From assembly GCF_014904815.1 (NCBI RefSeq), contig NZ_JACZFR010000032.1:83966-147965 (forward strand): a DNA stretch of 64,000 bases. Direction: 5' to 3'. The translations under genes and the position numbers were made by a program. This stretch comes from Microbulbifer taiwanensis. Its GTDB lineage: Bacteria; Pseudomonadota; Gammaproteobacteria; Pseudomonadales; Cellvibrionaceae. Numbering within the stretch: position 1 is the first letter of the stretch; the number at the start of each line of letters is the position of its first letter. Under the pieces are notes generated by a model that saw only the letters and a program-made list of their open reading frames with translations, did no database searches and was not told the DNA's origin. Below are positions 45,562 to 55,404 of this stretch, in pieces.

Positions 45562-47829
45562 ATGTCTTATATATCTGTTTACACCTATAGTTCGTCCGTA
45601 TTATTCCTTTTATTAATTACTATATTCACTGCCGGCTGTGGTGGTTCTGAATCAGGTATCGAGTCCCCAAGATCCATACAGGAAGACTCCGTAGAGGTTG
45701 CCTCACCAAAGTATTCCAGCAACCTGTATTACAAGTTTAAAAATTATATAGAAACCGGAGATTTAGAACAGATAAGAAAGCATGGCGTAATTCGATTTGT
45801 TAACCTTTCGGGTGCCTCTGAGGACCAGCTGCCTCGTGACGATATCGTAAACCTTCGGCACCTCGAACTCGCAAATGGACTGGCCAGGCGATTGAAACTC
45901 AAACCCAAATGGGTTCGCGCAGACACACCAAGAGCGGCAATTGAACTACTTCTTACCGGCAAGGCCGATGTTTTGGCTTTCAACTTGACCGATACTAAAA
46001 ATCGGCAAAGACTAGTGAGTTTTACTATTCCGATTACGCAGACCCGACAGCAACTGATTACCGGCAGCTTGGGTCCGGATATCAGCAATCTGGAGAATCT
46101 GAGGGATATCGAGTTCCTCGTACCGGCAGATTCGACAAGCGCGGACACTGCCAGGCGCCTGATTGAAAAACATCCGAGTGCAAACCTAACAGTGCGTGAG
46201 GTTCAGCGCCGCGGTATCGATCAGGATGAGGGAGCAGATCTTGTCAATGAGAAAGACAACCGGGTGGCAATTATAGACAGCAATGTAGCCGAGAGCCTGA
46301 GCAACTATCGAGACGACATTCGACTCGGAGCATACGTATCTCAAGAGGAGAACATTTCCTGGGCACTGCGTAAAGGCGCCGAACAATTGCGCCTGAGAAT
46401 TAATAACTACCTGACTCGGAATCTGGTAAAACCGCAAAAGGTGCGGATCGCCGACTGGAAGGAAGTCAAGGAATCTGGGCTGATCCGGTTCCTGACCTAT
46501 AACGGCCCATCCGCATATTTCCTCTGGAAAGGCGTGCTTATGGGATTTGACTATGACCTCGCCAAAGCCTTCGCGGACAAGCATAATCTGCAGCTCCAGA
46601 TCATAGTGGTGCCGTACGAAGAAACGCTGATCGACTGGCTAAAGGCTGGACGCGGGGATTTTGCCGGTGCGGCTGAGAACATCACCCAGGAAATTAAGAA
46701 CCAGGGCGTTGTCTTTACCAATTCTTATCGAGAGACACCGGAACAGGTTGTCAGTAACAAGGAAAAGCCAAAAATCAATAACGTCCAGGACCTCGCCGGA
46801 CGCACCCTGACCTTGCGCGCTTTTTCCTCATTTATCAAGACAGCAGAGATAATAAAGCGCAGTGGTATCAATGTTGAAGTGGAGACAGCGCCACCCGGAG
46901 TTTCTGTTTCGGAGATCTTTAATTTGATAGCTGACGGGTCGTTGGACGCGACCATCGCAGATAATGACGATATAAGGATTGAGGCCTCAGTGCGGCCGGA
47001 GTTAGACGCCGGCGCCATTATCAGCGATCCGAGGCCAGAGGGCTGGATGGTGCTACCCCAGAACTGGGAACTGATTAAGAAGCTCAATGATTTCCTCAGC
47101 GAATATCGAGAAACCACGCAGTACAAGAAAAAAGTGGCCGCTTACTTCGAACCCAATGAGCGATTCAGCCGGCGGGTGCTGGCGCGTATAGTTCCTGGTC
47201 AACCGCTTTCTCCCTTTGATAGCCTTGTCAAGGTCTCCTCGCTGGATTACGGTTTCGACTGGCGCATGGTGACAGCCCAGATATGGCAAGAGAGTAATTT
47301 CAACCCCAAGGCTGTATCCCCGGTTGGCGCTCAGGGGTTGATGCAAGTGATGCCCGCCACCGCTGAAGAAATGGGGTATCCACCTCCACTGTTTGAACCA
47401 GAACGCAGCATAAAGGCCGGTGTCAAGTATCTCAATTGGGTGCGAAACAGGTTCGATTCTACGCTGTCAAGCGAAAACCGGCTCTGGTTTACACTCGCAG
47501 CATATAACGCCGGCTATGGACACCTGCTAGACGCCCGGAGACTGGCCAAGAAACTTAACTTGGACCCCGATGTCTGGTTTGGCAATGTCGAAGTGGCCAT
47601 GCTGAAGCTCGCGGAACCTCAATATTACAATAAGGCCCGCTACGGTTATGTCCGCGGCGCAGAGCCCGTACAGTATGTGCGAAATATCAGCAATCTCTAT
47701 AAGGCCTATGTCGATGTCGCCAGCGGGGAGGTAACGGTTCGCCCGCCTATGCGGAAAAAACAGAATATAATGGCTGAACACCAGAATACTGTTGAAACTC
47801 GCGTAAATTCTTCTGCACCAGCACGGTAA
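45562..47829 (+). CDS. MltF-like lytic transglycosylase with two solute-binding domains
   Basis: A ~755-residue lipoprotein. From ATG 45562 there is a lipoprotein signal (SSSVLFLLLITIFTAGC, lipobox TAGC). An upstream TTG at 45508 with AGGA is possible, but a signal sequence favours ATG. Two tandem periplasmic solute-binding (SBP_bac_3-type) domains follow, each opening with a G-x-I-RF-x-x-(Y/N) strand (HGVIRFVNLSGA near 80; SGLIRFLTYNGP near 310). A lysozyme-like SLT domain starts near 560, with the catalytic Glu577 in QESNFNP and the AAYNAGYG motif. MltF usually has one such regulatory domain and is ~500 residues. It cleaves peptidoglycan between MurNAc and GlcNAc; the doubled domain may sense muropeptides. 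Confidence 0.87.
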   Translation: MSYISVYTYSSSVLFLLLITIFTAGCGGSESGIESPRSIQEDSVEVASPKYSSNLYYKFKNYIETGDLEQIRKHGVIRFVNLSGASEDQLPRDDIVNLRHLELANGLARRLKLKPKWVRADTPRAAIELLLTGKADVLAFNLTDTKNRQRLVSFTIPITQTRQQLITGSLGPDISNLENLRDIEFLVPADSTSADTARRLIEKHPSANLTVREVQRRGIDQDEGADLVNEKDNRVAIIDSNVAESLSNYRDDIRLGAYVSQEENISWALRKGAEQLRLRINNYLTRNLVKPQKVRIADWKEVKESGLIRFLTYNGPSAYFLWKGVLMGFDYDLAKAFADKHNLQLQIIVVPYEETLIDWLKAGRGDFAGAAENITQEIKNQGVVFTNSYRETPEQVVSNKEKPKINNVQDLAGRTLTLRAFSSFIKTAEIIKRSGINVEVETAPPGVSVSEIFNLIADGSLDATIADNDDIRIEASVRPELDAGAIISDPRPEGWMVLPQNWELIKKLNDFLSEYRETTQYKKKVAAYFEPNERFSRRVLARIVPGQPLSPFDSLVKVSSLDYGFDWRMVTAQIWQESNFNPKAVSPVGAQGLMQVMPATAEEMGYPPPLFEPERSIKAGVKYLNWVRNRFDSTLSSENRLWFTLAAYNAGYGHLLDARRLAKKLNLDPDVWFGNVEVAMLKLAEPQYYNKARYGYVRGAEPVQYVRNISNLYKAYVDVASGEVTVRPPMRKKQNIMAEHQNTVETRVNSSAPAR

Positions 47830-48363
47830 TTATTTTTTTTGAGCCGAATGTCATGAGAACTTTCCTAAAGATCCATCCTTGCTATTACGATAACGCCTGG
47901 TTAGCCTTCAATTCATTGTTGCTGACTTCCATGCGTCCCTGCTCAGAACGGCGCTTGTCTAGAAAATTAAATATTAATAGTAGTGTACAAGATGTTCTGT
48001 ATACGCGAATGTTTAGTATAGTTTTTTCGGGAAATTTCACTCGACAGTTTCAATTTTCTACAACTCGATTTTGTTTTCTGATTTACACTAGTGTAGGCGA
48101 GAATCTATGAGGGTGTCGATTCTACGCCAAAAGGCCTAATGAGAATTGTTGTTCCGGCATAACGCATATCAAAGTCTAGAAAGCCTTTGTGTACTTTCCG
48201 GCAATTATGGACTTTTTTTAATGTAAAGTTACTGGTTGGTCACTATACTGCTACGATGAGTATTCAGTTAATCAATCATACCTTCAATGCGAAAGATCTC
48301 ATACCATCAGGTCAATATTGTTTGTTGCCCAAGTGATAACAAGCGATCTAAGCAAGAATAAAA
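47830..48363. other. Gene-free stretch (about 530 bp)
   Basis: Downstream of the transglycosylase gene (plus) and of the DUF6265 gene (minus), which converge. No clear terminator, gene or repeat. The plus-strand frame at 47853-48110 lacks a ribosome site and any family signature. Confidence 0.45.
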
Positions 48364-48852
48364 TCATAATCTTTCCTGAGAATGGAATTGCAGCATGAAT
48401 CCGTTGCCGTCATTGTCCCCTACGTAAACATCGAGGATTCCGATTTCGGATAATGTGTACCTAATTAAGTTTGGAAAATCGTGCTCATCGTTGCCAAAAA
48501 CCGCGCCATTTTTAGAACAATCGATTAGCTTGAAGGGAACAGGGAACTTATTCTCAGAAATCTTAGCTAGATAGAAAATCTCACCAGACATTTCTATAAT
48601 ACGCAGAGACTCTCCAGACTTACTGTCATCTTTTTTTGAGTAAAATTCCCCCTTCCCTTCTAAGGCCAGAATACCATCCTTATATAACGACTTGACTACA
48701 CCCCACTCCTCAGAAACTTTCTTCTCGGAATCCTCGTGAAGCCAATTACCATTTAGCCACCTTAACGATTCCATTGTTTTGCACTCGGAAGCCACCGATA
48801 TAGGTGCAGACAGGAAAAGCAGTACACCAAAAAGGCCAAAAACATATTTCAT
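48364..48852 (-). CDS. DUF6265-family exported protein
   Basis: A 162-residue protein with signal peptide (MKYVFGLFGVLLFLSAPISVAS). The mature part follows the DUF6265 pattern: LRWLNGNWLHE near 30, EEWG, a GKGEFY and ESLRIIE strand, IFYLAK, then the hallmark AVFGNDEHDFPNLIRYTL near 120. The fold is a small lipocalin-like barrel in this group. Function is not known; such proteins are often near stress or envelope genes. ATG with AAGGA ribosome site. Two Cys (SECKT and LIDCS) could bridge. Confidence 0.82.
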   Translation of the reverse strand: MKYVFGLFGVLLFLSAPISVASECKTMESLRWLNGNWLHEDSEKKVSEEWGVVKSLYKDGILALEGKGEFYSKKDDSKSGESLRIIEMSGEIFYLAKISENKFPVPFKLIDCSKNGAVFGNDEHDFPNLIRYTLSEIGILDVYVGDNDGNGFMLQFHSQERL

Positions 48853-49880
48853 ACTTAGTTCCTTACAATTTGACGTTCCCTATTGAAAATAGGCGATGGG
48901 AGTCAAGGAAATTATCATTAACTAGCACTTTTTATGTGAAAAACCGCAGATTGCATCAAGCTTTCGATTCCTAGCCCCCTTCCAGAAGCTCTCAGGAGTT
49001 TTCCCCTCAAAAAGGTCAAAACAATATTCGAGTCGTGTGTCAGCTGGTAGCGGTACTTACTACTTCCTCCCTATCCAAGGGTTGTATGTGTTAGTTCCAA
49101 TAACGTGCCGCCATCTTGAGAAGCTAGCTGAATGCGCGCCTCTGGCTCCTTCTTTTTCGGCCAAAGGAAAGGCCAGTAGGCTCATCGTCTGATACAGGGA
49201 GAGTGTCATAACCAACGTATTCCTATTGATCTGTGTACTCTCTATCAGGTGGCTCAGATAGCTTGTAATCTTCAGAGACTGATTCAGCGTACTAACTGCG
49301 CACCGTAGTCTTTAACCAGATAGACAACCATTGCCTGCGCTCACAATTCTTTCCCAGATCTCTCATTTCAGCCTCGGTAAAAATTGCTTGAAACGGAGAC
49401 TTCCAGTACCAGGAAAAACCGCAGTAGCCCTCAATGTATCCTCTACTAGTAGATCTGTTCCACTATTCTACTCTGTGCCATACACTTTTATCTTGCCAAG
49501 CATGCCAAAACAGAGTCAGAAAACTGTCGAAAAGAGATATTTGTTGTAGATTCCCACTCTGGCCAGTATCGTAGATTTTGCTCCGTGCTTTTACCCTAAA
49601 TCAAGCATAGGCAATCGAATAGTGGTGCTTGGCATATTGTCGCTTCGTCATACAGCCGTGATGTCCACTAGTTGCACGTCAGACTTTTCACAGGGCGGCC
49701 AAACAACATACTTACCTTCGGGTGATACAGTATTGGTGGCCAGTTCTTGGAATCGGAACGAGCAATTTACACGCGCAGAGTAAATTTCGTTATCAAGGGC
49801 CGATGAACTATGGTGTGCATCAGATATTGATTGCCGTCGACACGCTATCCGGCGACATCATAACTGAGCATCCGACGAAT
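48853..49880. other. Gene-free stretch ahead of transposase remnant (about 1.0 kb)
   Basis: No intact gene. The downstream end adjoins the IS481-type remnant and may include further, unreadable parts of it: a DESDFVG-like stretch near 49870 resembles the family's DTFxVG strand. I find no terminal inverted repeats. No other elements recognised. Confidence 0.45.
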
Positions 49881-50326
49881 CAGATTTTGTTGGTGTTTTG
49901 AAATGCGTCGGCAATATCCAGCTGCAGTTCGGGATCGAATGCTAAAGCCGATACGCTCGGGGTCGCCTGTACACCAATAGAATACCGGATGCTGCCGCCT
50001 ATCTGTTGAATACTGACGTGCCGCCATTCTTCGAGAGACACCAGGCGGAAATCAGTACGATTCTGACCTACAATGGCCGAGATTTCTCTGGCAGCCCGGA
50101 TACCAAACCCTGTGAACTATTTTGATCACAGGAAAAACAAAGTGCGGCGCCCTCAGAGCAACGGATTTTACTGCGCCTTCACCTGACTCTTCTCGATGAA
50201 CATTTCCGAGTCATGGGAAGGAAAAATTGGTACGAGCCCATGACTGATAAGTAAGGCGACCTGGATCAGTATCTTGTGAAGGAAAAATGGGAAACGGCCC
50301 CATCAGGGCCGCAACATGAATGGTAA
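49881..50326 (+). pseudogene. Decayed IS481-family transposase (integrase core)
   Basis: Reading along one main frame gives pieces of an IS481-type DDE integrase core. These are GVFKCVGNIQLQ, SRYARGRLYTNRIPDAAAYL, LLNTDVPPFFERHQAEIS, LTYNGRDFSGSPDTKPCELF and LTLLDEHFRVMGRKNWYEP, then DLDQYLVKEKWETAPSG. In functional members these read GVGxVYxQ, SRYAxGRLYTxK, VLPFFExHG, LTDNGREFCG-PYELF and TLLDEHFRxxGRxxWYE. Here in-frame TGA and TAA codons interrupt the chain, and the second catalytic Asp in LTDNG is Tyr. The N-terminal helix-turn-helix region is unreadable. It is an inactive relic on the plus strand. Confidence 0.8.
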
Positions 50327-50551
50327 AATATCGTACGCGGTACCTGAACCTGGATTTCCTAAGGAGAAAGGAAAATCGCAACGAATATAACCTAAGTTAC
50401 CCATAAACCCTACGAGGCACTTTCAGTTGAGTGCTCTAACGGTACATTCCCCTTTGCACTCCAGGATAAGCCCTCTTTTTGTGGCGGACATTTATTAACC
50501 CGAAACTAGTTGGCAGTGATAGCATTAATCAAGGACATTCGGAAAAATTTA

Positions 50552-51781
50552 CTACGAGACTACGACCATAATTAAGTCGGTTCTAAGATAACTAAAACGA
50601 TCCAAGCTAACATGCTTAAAATAATTTTTTCTTGACATTATGCCGCCAGCCAATTCTCGAAATAGCAGCCAATGTATTTGTCCTTTCAGTGGCAAATTGT
50701 CACCCCCCTTGAGACCTTTTCCATTAACATTGAAAACTGTGATTCCTTCGACCTCTTCTGGGCCTGGATCAAACCCATTCGGATGGATAAATCGAATTTT
50801 CTCTGCGGTATTATCAGATTTAATTCTGTAAACATGGATACCAGCATTCCTACCATGTTCACCCTTATCATCGACAGATAAGTAGAGCAGCCCATCGGGA
50901 GAAAAAGCACCTCCTTGAACTCCCGTATTTAATTCTAGATCTAAATCTATTGTGTATAGTGGCACTAAATTTTCGCCATTGGAAAAGTTTCTATCATAAA
51001 CGAACAACTTATTTACATTGTCAAAATCTGATGAAAACATCAATCCGCCAACAGGATTGATTGCGACCCAAGGAGCATCTACCTGAGAGGCGAGAATTCC
51101 CATTCGGGGATTATTATACTTACCCCCATCGTATGCGAATATACGGTTACTTCCGGTCTCTCCAGGACATTTCTCTACCGCAACAAACAATGTCCCTGCA
51201 AAATGCTCTCCATCACCTAAATGATCACAACCGTTTCTTTCTGGGCTTATGCTATATTTTTCACTCTCATAGTTTGAAATGTCATCAGAAAAAGGAACTT
51301 TGTAGATGTCATACTCATCAATAAAGTACCAACTTTCCTTATCAAATGCCACCCCCTGCAATACTCTAGATGCATCTTTAGCATGTGGATAATTATGACT
51401 GTACTCAAAAGACTTCCATATAGAGTTCGAACTCAACAACCTGTAAGAACTTGCTTTATTGTCCAATTCTTTAATAGCATCAACTTTCTGAAACACCTGA
51501 TCTACATCACCAATAAAAACTCCGCATCTACCGCGTAGATTTGTCGCAGAACAGAGCAGTAACTCATACCCGGGCTCAACATACACAGAGCTAATACTAT
51601 CTTGAGCACTTTCTCCATTGTCATATTCATTATCCGACAAATCTAGATCACTGTTGAATACAAACATTCTACCACCACCCCCATGATTCCCCTGAGCGAG
51701 AATTGCATTTTCACTGGCACTGGATCTGGCACTGGATATATTTATCAATAACACTAACATTAGTAGAAAAATATAACGCAT
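50552..51781 (-). CDS. Exported protein with beta/gamma-crystallin-like and propeller-like regions
   Basis: A 409-residue exported protein. I use ATG 51781 (GAGG eight bases upstream) rather than the TTG just before it. A signal peptide of ~20 residues ends near SSARS. Residues ~65-115 (SVYVEPGYELLLCSATNLRGRCGVF... with ASSYRLL) resemble a beta/gamma-crystallin unit. The rest is a run of beta strands (SWYFIDEYDIYKVPF, NRIFAYDGG, GLMFSSDFDNVNKLFVYDR, GAFSPDGLLYLSVDD) like a propeller of a secreted receptor or enzyme. No catalytic residues identified. The C-terminus after ~385 is unlike the rest. No neighbour suggests a role. Confidence 0.6.
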   Translation of the reverse strand: MRYIFLLMLVLLINISSARSSASENAILAQGNHGGGGRMFVFNSDLDLSDNEYDNGESAQDSISSVYVEPGYELLLCSATNLRGRCGVFIGDVDQVFQKVDAIKELDNKASSYRLLSSNSIWKSFEYSHNYPHAKDASRVLQGVAFDKESWYFIDEYDIYKVPFSDDISNYESEKYSISPERNGCDHLGDGEHFAGTLFVAVEKCPGETGSNRIFAYDGGKYNNPRMGILASQVDAPWVAINPVGGLMFSSDFDNVNKLFVYDRNFSNGENLVPLYTIDLDLELNTGVQGGAFSPDGLLYLSVDDKGEHGRNAGIHVYRIKSDNTAEKIRFIHPNGFDPGPEEVEGITVFNVNGKGLKGGDNLPLKGQIHWLLFRELAGGIMSRKNYFKHVSLDRFSYLRTDLIMVVVS

Positions 51782-51784
51782 CAA

Positions 51785-52320
51785 AAAACCTCACATTAAC
51801 TCTAAAAAATCTTAGTCTGATATAATTTGATTAGTTTATCTAGTTGAAGCATGCATAACAAAACCAAACTCCGACACTCCCCTCCCTAGGCTATCCTAAG
51901 AGTATATTCCTAGATTCTTCTTTTGGCTTGGTATCGAAGCTATGCTTTCGCGGCTTATTATTTGATTTTCATTAGAATTGGTTGCTCTATTCGATCCTCG
52001 TTCAACGAACTATAGAAGTAAGGCATTGAAAAATACAAACCTCTTGGGGTTAGTCGTAGTGAAAAGATAGATATTGACAAACTTGTTACAGCTCAGCATT
52101 AATATATCTAGCTGCACAGTGTCAACTGAAATCATACTTCCAAAGAGTATTTATGTTCCAAGAGTACAACGAAACGAAAGCTCGTACTGACAGATAGAAC
52201 TCAGAACTTGGCGTATAGCAATACCTACGAGACGGACAATCAGATAGAACTTTCGCCATCTATCTGATTGTTAATTATCACAGTAAAGATGCGTCATAAT
52301 GACTGGAAGATTTTTTGTAT
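51785..52320. other. Gene-free AT-rich stretch (about 535 bp)
   Basis: Contains a 13-bp hairpin at 52236-52271 and the promoter region of the 50552 gene. The 9-base string CAGATAGAACT-like motif occurs twice (near 52190 and 52241) as a direct repeat. No gene seen. Confidence 0.5.
52236..52271 (-). terminator. Perfect 13-bp hairpin downstream of the 52321 gene
   Basis: ACAATCAGATAGA (52236-52248) pairs perfectly with TCTATCTGATTGT (52259-52271), loop 10 bases. It lies 50 bases past the stop of the minus-strand gene. No T-run follows on that strand. Terminator or 3'-end stabiliser are both possible. Confidence 0.5.
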
Positions 52321-52818
52321 TCAAAGCCGACTAATAGAAAACCTTGGCATCATCTGATAGTTCTCAATATAGGTAAAAGCTGGCATTTCACATTCCATAG
52401 TGGTCTGCCCACCTCTGTTAATATACTCCGAGTAGATTATTAGAGTTGCGTTTGCAAAGCCATCACCATTTGTGGTTACCCAGGGTGTATTTAGCTCCTG
52501 CTCTCCCTTCCAATCAAAATTCTTCAACCTACACCTGACGCGACTCGAGGAATTCGAATTATTAACCCTAACCCATACTTGGAGCTCTGAGAATGCGTCC
52601 TCGCGCCTCAGATCATTATTAATCTCAATTGGGCAAGTAATATGTGAATATGTTAAAGCCTTAATTCTGCTATTTTCATAAGTGACGCTTTCATCGTGCG
52701 TATATGGCCATTGAGGCTGGCATAAGACAGAGGACTCCACCTCACCACCTAAGTTATCATTTGCTAGCACTTCACAGGAAAAAAGTAACGCAATAACCAG
52801 AAACACGTGCTTAATCAT
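52321..52818 (-). CDS. Exported protein of unknown function
   Basis: A 165-residue protein from ATG 52818, which opens a signal peptide (MIKHVFLVIALLFSCEVLAN) and has AAAGGGG well placed; an upstream in-frame start is unlikely. The mature part is beta-rich (YSHITCPIEI, ELQVWVRVNN, FANATLIIYSEYINRGGQTTMECEM) with about five Cys, so disulphides are likely. I recognise no family. It sits between a gene-free region and the terminator of fadD, with no operon partner. Confidence 0.65.
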   Translation of the reverse strand: MIKHVFLVIALLFSCEVLANDNLGGEVESSVLCQPQWPYTHDESVTYENSRIKALTYSHITCPIEINNDLRREDAFSELQVWVRVNNSNSSSRVRCRLKNFDWKGEQELNTPWVTTNGDGFANATLIIYSEYINRGGQTTMECEMPAFTYIENYQMMPRFSISRL

Positions 52819-53020
52819 TATAAATACCCCTTTAAATGAATCTAAATATCTACCATGCGACGATTCCACTAGAGACTTGGCAACCTAACAGAACCATCGG
52901 CAGCAATTTTTGCGTACAGTACCAAGAAACTGAGGCTGTAAGCGCGTCTAGTTCGCCAATATCGGTTCATCCCGCCCCTGCTTAACATTACCTTTCAGGA
53001 AAAATCCGCTCCAACAATAA

Positions 53021-53050
53021 AAAAGCCCCGCTGTCTCCAACGGGGCTTTT
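53021..53050 (-). terminator. Rho-independent terminator of fadD
   Basis: AAAAGCCCCG (53021-53030) and CGGGGCTTTT (53041-53050) form a 10-bp stem with a 10-base loop. On the minus strand a T-run follows directly. It lies 22 bases past the fadD stop. Classic intrinsic terminator. Confidence 0.9.
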
Positions 53051-53071
53051 CATTTCCGGTCCAGAGAAAAA

Positions 53072-54709
53072 TCAGGCGCTGACAGCGGCCTCGATTTTCT
53101 TCAGTTCCTCATCGCGCAACTCGCGGCGCAGTATCTTGCCGACATTGGTCTTCGGCAGGTCCTCGCGGAACTCTATCTGCTTGGGTACCTTGTAGGCGGT
53201 CATATGCTCCCGACAGAAAGCGGTGACCTCCGCTTCGGTCAGGGAGGCATCGGCCTTGACCACGAAAAGCTTGACCACTTCACCGCTCCTCTCATCGGGA
53301 ATACCGATGGCGGCAGCCTCGGCCACCTTGTCGTGAGTACTGACAACATCCTCGATTTCATTGGGGTAGACGTTGAAACCGGAGACGATGATCATGTCCT
53401 TCTTGCGGTCGACAATCTTGATATAGCCGTCGTCCTGAATCACCGCCATATCCCCGGTGCGCAGCCAGCCCTCACTATCCAGGGCCTCGGCGGTGGCTTC
53501 CGGGCGCTGCCAGTAACCCTTCATGACCTGCGGACCACGCACACAGAGTTCGCCCGGGGAGTTGTTCGGCAGGTCGTTACCATTCTCGTCGATGACCTTT
53601 ACTTCGGTCGCAGGCACCGGGATACCGACGGTACCCAATTGTACGGCGTCAGCCGGGTTGAAGGACACCACCGGCGAGGTCTCCGTCATACCGTAACCCT
53701 CGGTTACCGTACAGCCGGTCATTTCCTCCCAGCGCTTGGCGGTATCGCGGGTCAGCGCCATACCGCCGGATGCGGTGGTATGCAGCTTGCTGAAGTCCAG
53801 CTCGGCGAACTCCGGATTGCGCATCAGGCCATTGAACAGGGTATTCAGGCCGGCAAAGCCGGTGAAGCGCAGACCTTTTAAGGTTTTCACAAATGCCGGA
53901 ATATCGCGCGGGTTCGGGATCAACAGCGAATGGCTGCCGGTGGCAAACAGGCACATGCAGTGAATGGTAAAGGCGTAGATGTGATAAAGCGGCAGCGGCG
54001 CCACGTACAACTCCTCACCCTCCTTCATGGAATCGCCCAGCGCTTCGCGCACCTGTTCCATATTGGCCACCAGGTTGCGGTTGGTGAGCATGGCACCCTT
54101 GGCCACGCCGGTGGTGCCGCCAGTGTACTGCAGTACGGCGATATCGTCCGCGGAACGCTGCACATCCTGGTGCGGCTGCTTGGCGCCCAGTGCCATGGCA
54201 TCGCGGAAATTGACCTGGTTGGCGAAGGAGAAGTCCGGCACCATCTTCTTGATGTGCTTGGCCACGCTGTTGATCAGGATGCGCTTGACCGGGCTGTGCA
54301 GGTCGGCGATCTCACTCACGATCACCTTCTCCACGCCTGTCTCCGGCACTACCGCGGAGGCGGTGTCGGCTATATTGGCCAGCACTACCAGTGCTTTGGC
54401 GCCGGAATCGTTTAACTGGTGTTTGAGTTCACGCTGGGTGTAGAGCGGATTGGTGTTGACCACGACCAGGCCCGCGCGCAGGGCACCGAATACGACCACC
54501 GGGTACTGCAGCACATTGGGCAGCTGCACAGCGATGCGGTCGCCGGGCTTCAGGGCGGTGTGGTTCTGGAGGTAGGACGCAAACTTGGCGCTCAGATTGT
54601 CGATGTCGCCGATGGAAAGCGTCTGCCCGAGGCAGGTAAAGGCCGGCCTGTCACCGAACTTGGCGCAGGCGTTGCTAAATACGTCGAGTATGCTGCGGTC
54701 GATGTCCAA
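53072..54709 (-). CDS. fadD: Long-chain fatty-acid-CoA ligase
   Basis: A 545-residue acyl-CoA synthetase of the AMP-forming family. The P-loop-like motif YTGGTTGVAKGAML lies near residue 200, EGYGMTETSPV (adenylate-binding) near 335 and DRKKDMIIVSGFNVYPNEIE (fatty-acid signature) near 430. The catalytic Lys is in KTNVGKILRR near 530. It activates imported fatty acids to acyl-CoA at the inner membrane for beta-oxidation. Start is TTG 54709, with GGGAG seven bases upstream; no ATG is better. Length matches FadD. A strong terminator follows. An acyl-CoA dehydrogenase lies upstream on the same strand, but the promoters are separate. Confidence 0.92.
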   Translation of the reverse strand: MDIDRSILDVFSNACAKFGDRPAFTCLGQTLSIGDIDNLSAKFASYLQNHTALKPGDRIAVQLPNVLQYPVVVFGALRAGLVVVNTNPLYTQRELKHQLNDSGAKALVVLANIADTASAVVPETGVEKVIVSEIADLHSPVKRILINSVAKHIKKMVPDFSFANQVNFRDAMALGAKQPHQDVQRSADDIAVLQYTGGTTGVAKGAMLTNRNLVANMEQVREALGDSMKEGEELYVAPLPLYHIYAFTIHCMCLFATGSHSLLIPNPRDIPAFVKTLKGLRFTGFAGLNTLFNGLMRNPEFAELDFSKLHTTASGGMALTRDTAKRWEEMTGCTVTEGYGMTETSPVVSFNPADAVQLGTVGIPVPATEVKVIDENGNDLPNNSPGELCVRGPQVMKGYWQRPEATAEALDSEGWLRTGDMAVIQDDGYIKIVDRKKDMIIVSGFNVYPNEIEDVVSTHDKVAEAAAIGIPDERSGEVVKLFVVKADASLTEAEVTAFCREHMTAYKVPKQIEFREDLPKTNVGKILRRELRDEELKKIEAAVSA

Positions 54710-54864
54710 CTGTCTTCTCCCAGTCCTAATTGTTGTTGTCGTTTGCCCACTTCATCCGTTCTTATAGACGAAATCTGCCACAAGGGTGTAGCTACGGGTA
54801 TTTATTTATTGTTTGTAGTGATTTTCGGGCCGAACAGAAGGGTATCCGCTTCTCTCCGCCCGGT

Positions 54865-55233
54865 TCAGCGCTTCGCCGGAAAAAGGTCCGCCAATGAGGC
54901 CGCCATTTCCCGATCGCCGAAGTATCGAATTTCCCCCAGTAGAAAGGCGTGGCGCGCACTTAAACGGCCGTCCAATATAGCACTCAATGTGCTATTTGCC
55001 ATTTCCAATATCAGTGCCGGATCTTCCACCAGCCCAATCTGTGACACAACCTTATCAGATACAGCCTCGCCGCATTCGGACTGCCGCGAAAAATCCAGGT
55101 AAAAGTCGCTGGCATCCGGTAGCCGGAACTGTACCCGAGCAAGTGGGTGCGGACAAGCTAGGCGGCGCAGGCGCTCGAGAATATGATCCGGTAATGGCAT
55201 CGGGGCGGCCGGTTTCAGAGTATTTTTATCCAC
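54865..55233 (-). CDS. SCP2-like sterol/lipid-carrier domain protein
   Basis: A 122-residue protein with the C-terminal part of an SCP2 fold: DPALILEMANSTLSAILDG, then ARHAFLLGEIRYFGD, the usual helix-strand pair of SCP2 domains. Start is GTG 55233 with GGGGGAA ahead. SCP2-like proteins bind acyl chains or lipids in the cytoplasm. Its place between fadD and an acyl-CoA dehydrogenase, all on the minus strand, suggests a part in acyl-lipid handling, but gaps of 150 bases on each side and a terminator upstream make co-transcription unproven. Confidence 0.7.
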   Translation of the reverse strand: MDKNTLKPAAPMPLPDHILERLRRLACPHPLARVQFRLPDASDFYLDFSRQSECGEAVSDKVVSQIGLVEDPALILEMANSTLSAILDGRLSARHAFLLGEIRYFGDREMAASLADLFPAKR

Positions 55234-55361
55234 GAAGTCTTCCCCCTTTCACGAGAAGCCCATCACCGCGATCAATGATCGACATTTCTTCAATCAATCC
55301 CGCTTGCAGGCACCCCGGCCGCACCACGCACTCAGGGTATTTTCGGTCTTGGAAGGGCAAT

Positions 55362-55391
55362 AAAAAACCGCCGGCTTAGCGGCGGTTTTTT
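55362..55391 (-). terminator. Rho-independent terminator of acyl-CoA dehydrogenase gene
   Basis: AAAAAACCGCCG (55362-55373) pairs with CGGCGGTTTTTT (55380-55391), a 12-bp stem with a 6-base loop. The minus strand continues into a T-run. It lies 13 bases past the stop codon. The A/T flanks make it likely to work in both directions. Confidence 0.9.
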
Positions 55392-55404
55392 GTCGGGGCT
55401 GGAA

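Noticed and set aside
1..53000. Integron or CRISPR array as an explanation of the accessory zone
   Set aside because: Gene directions are mixed, there are no attC-like repeats, no integrase gene and no regularly spaced repeats.
53204..54443. Long plus-strand frames opposite fadD
   Set aside because: Antisense shadows of a high-GC gene; no start signals, and fadD on the minus strand is unmistakable.
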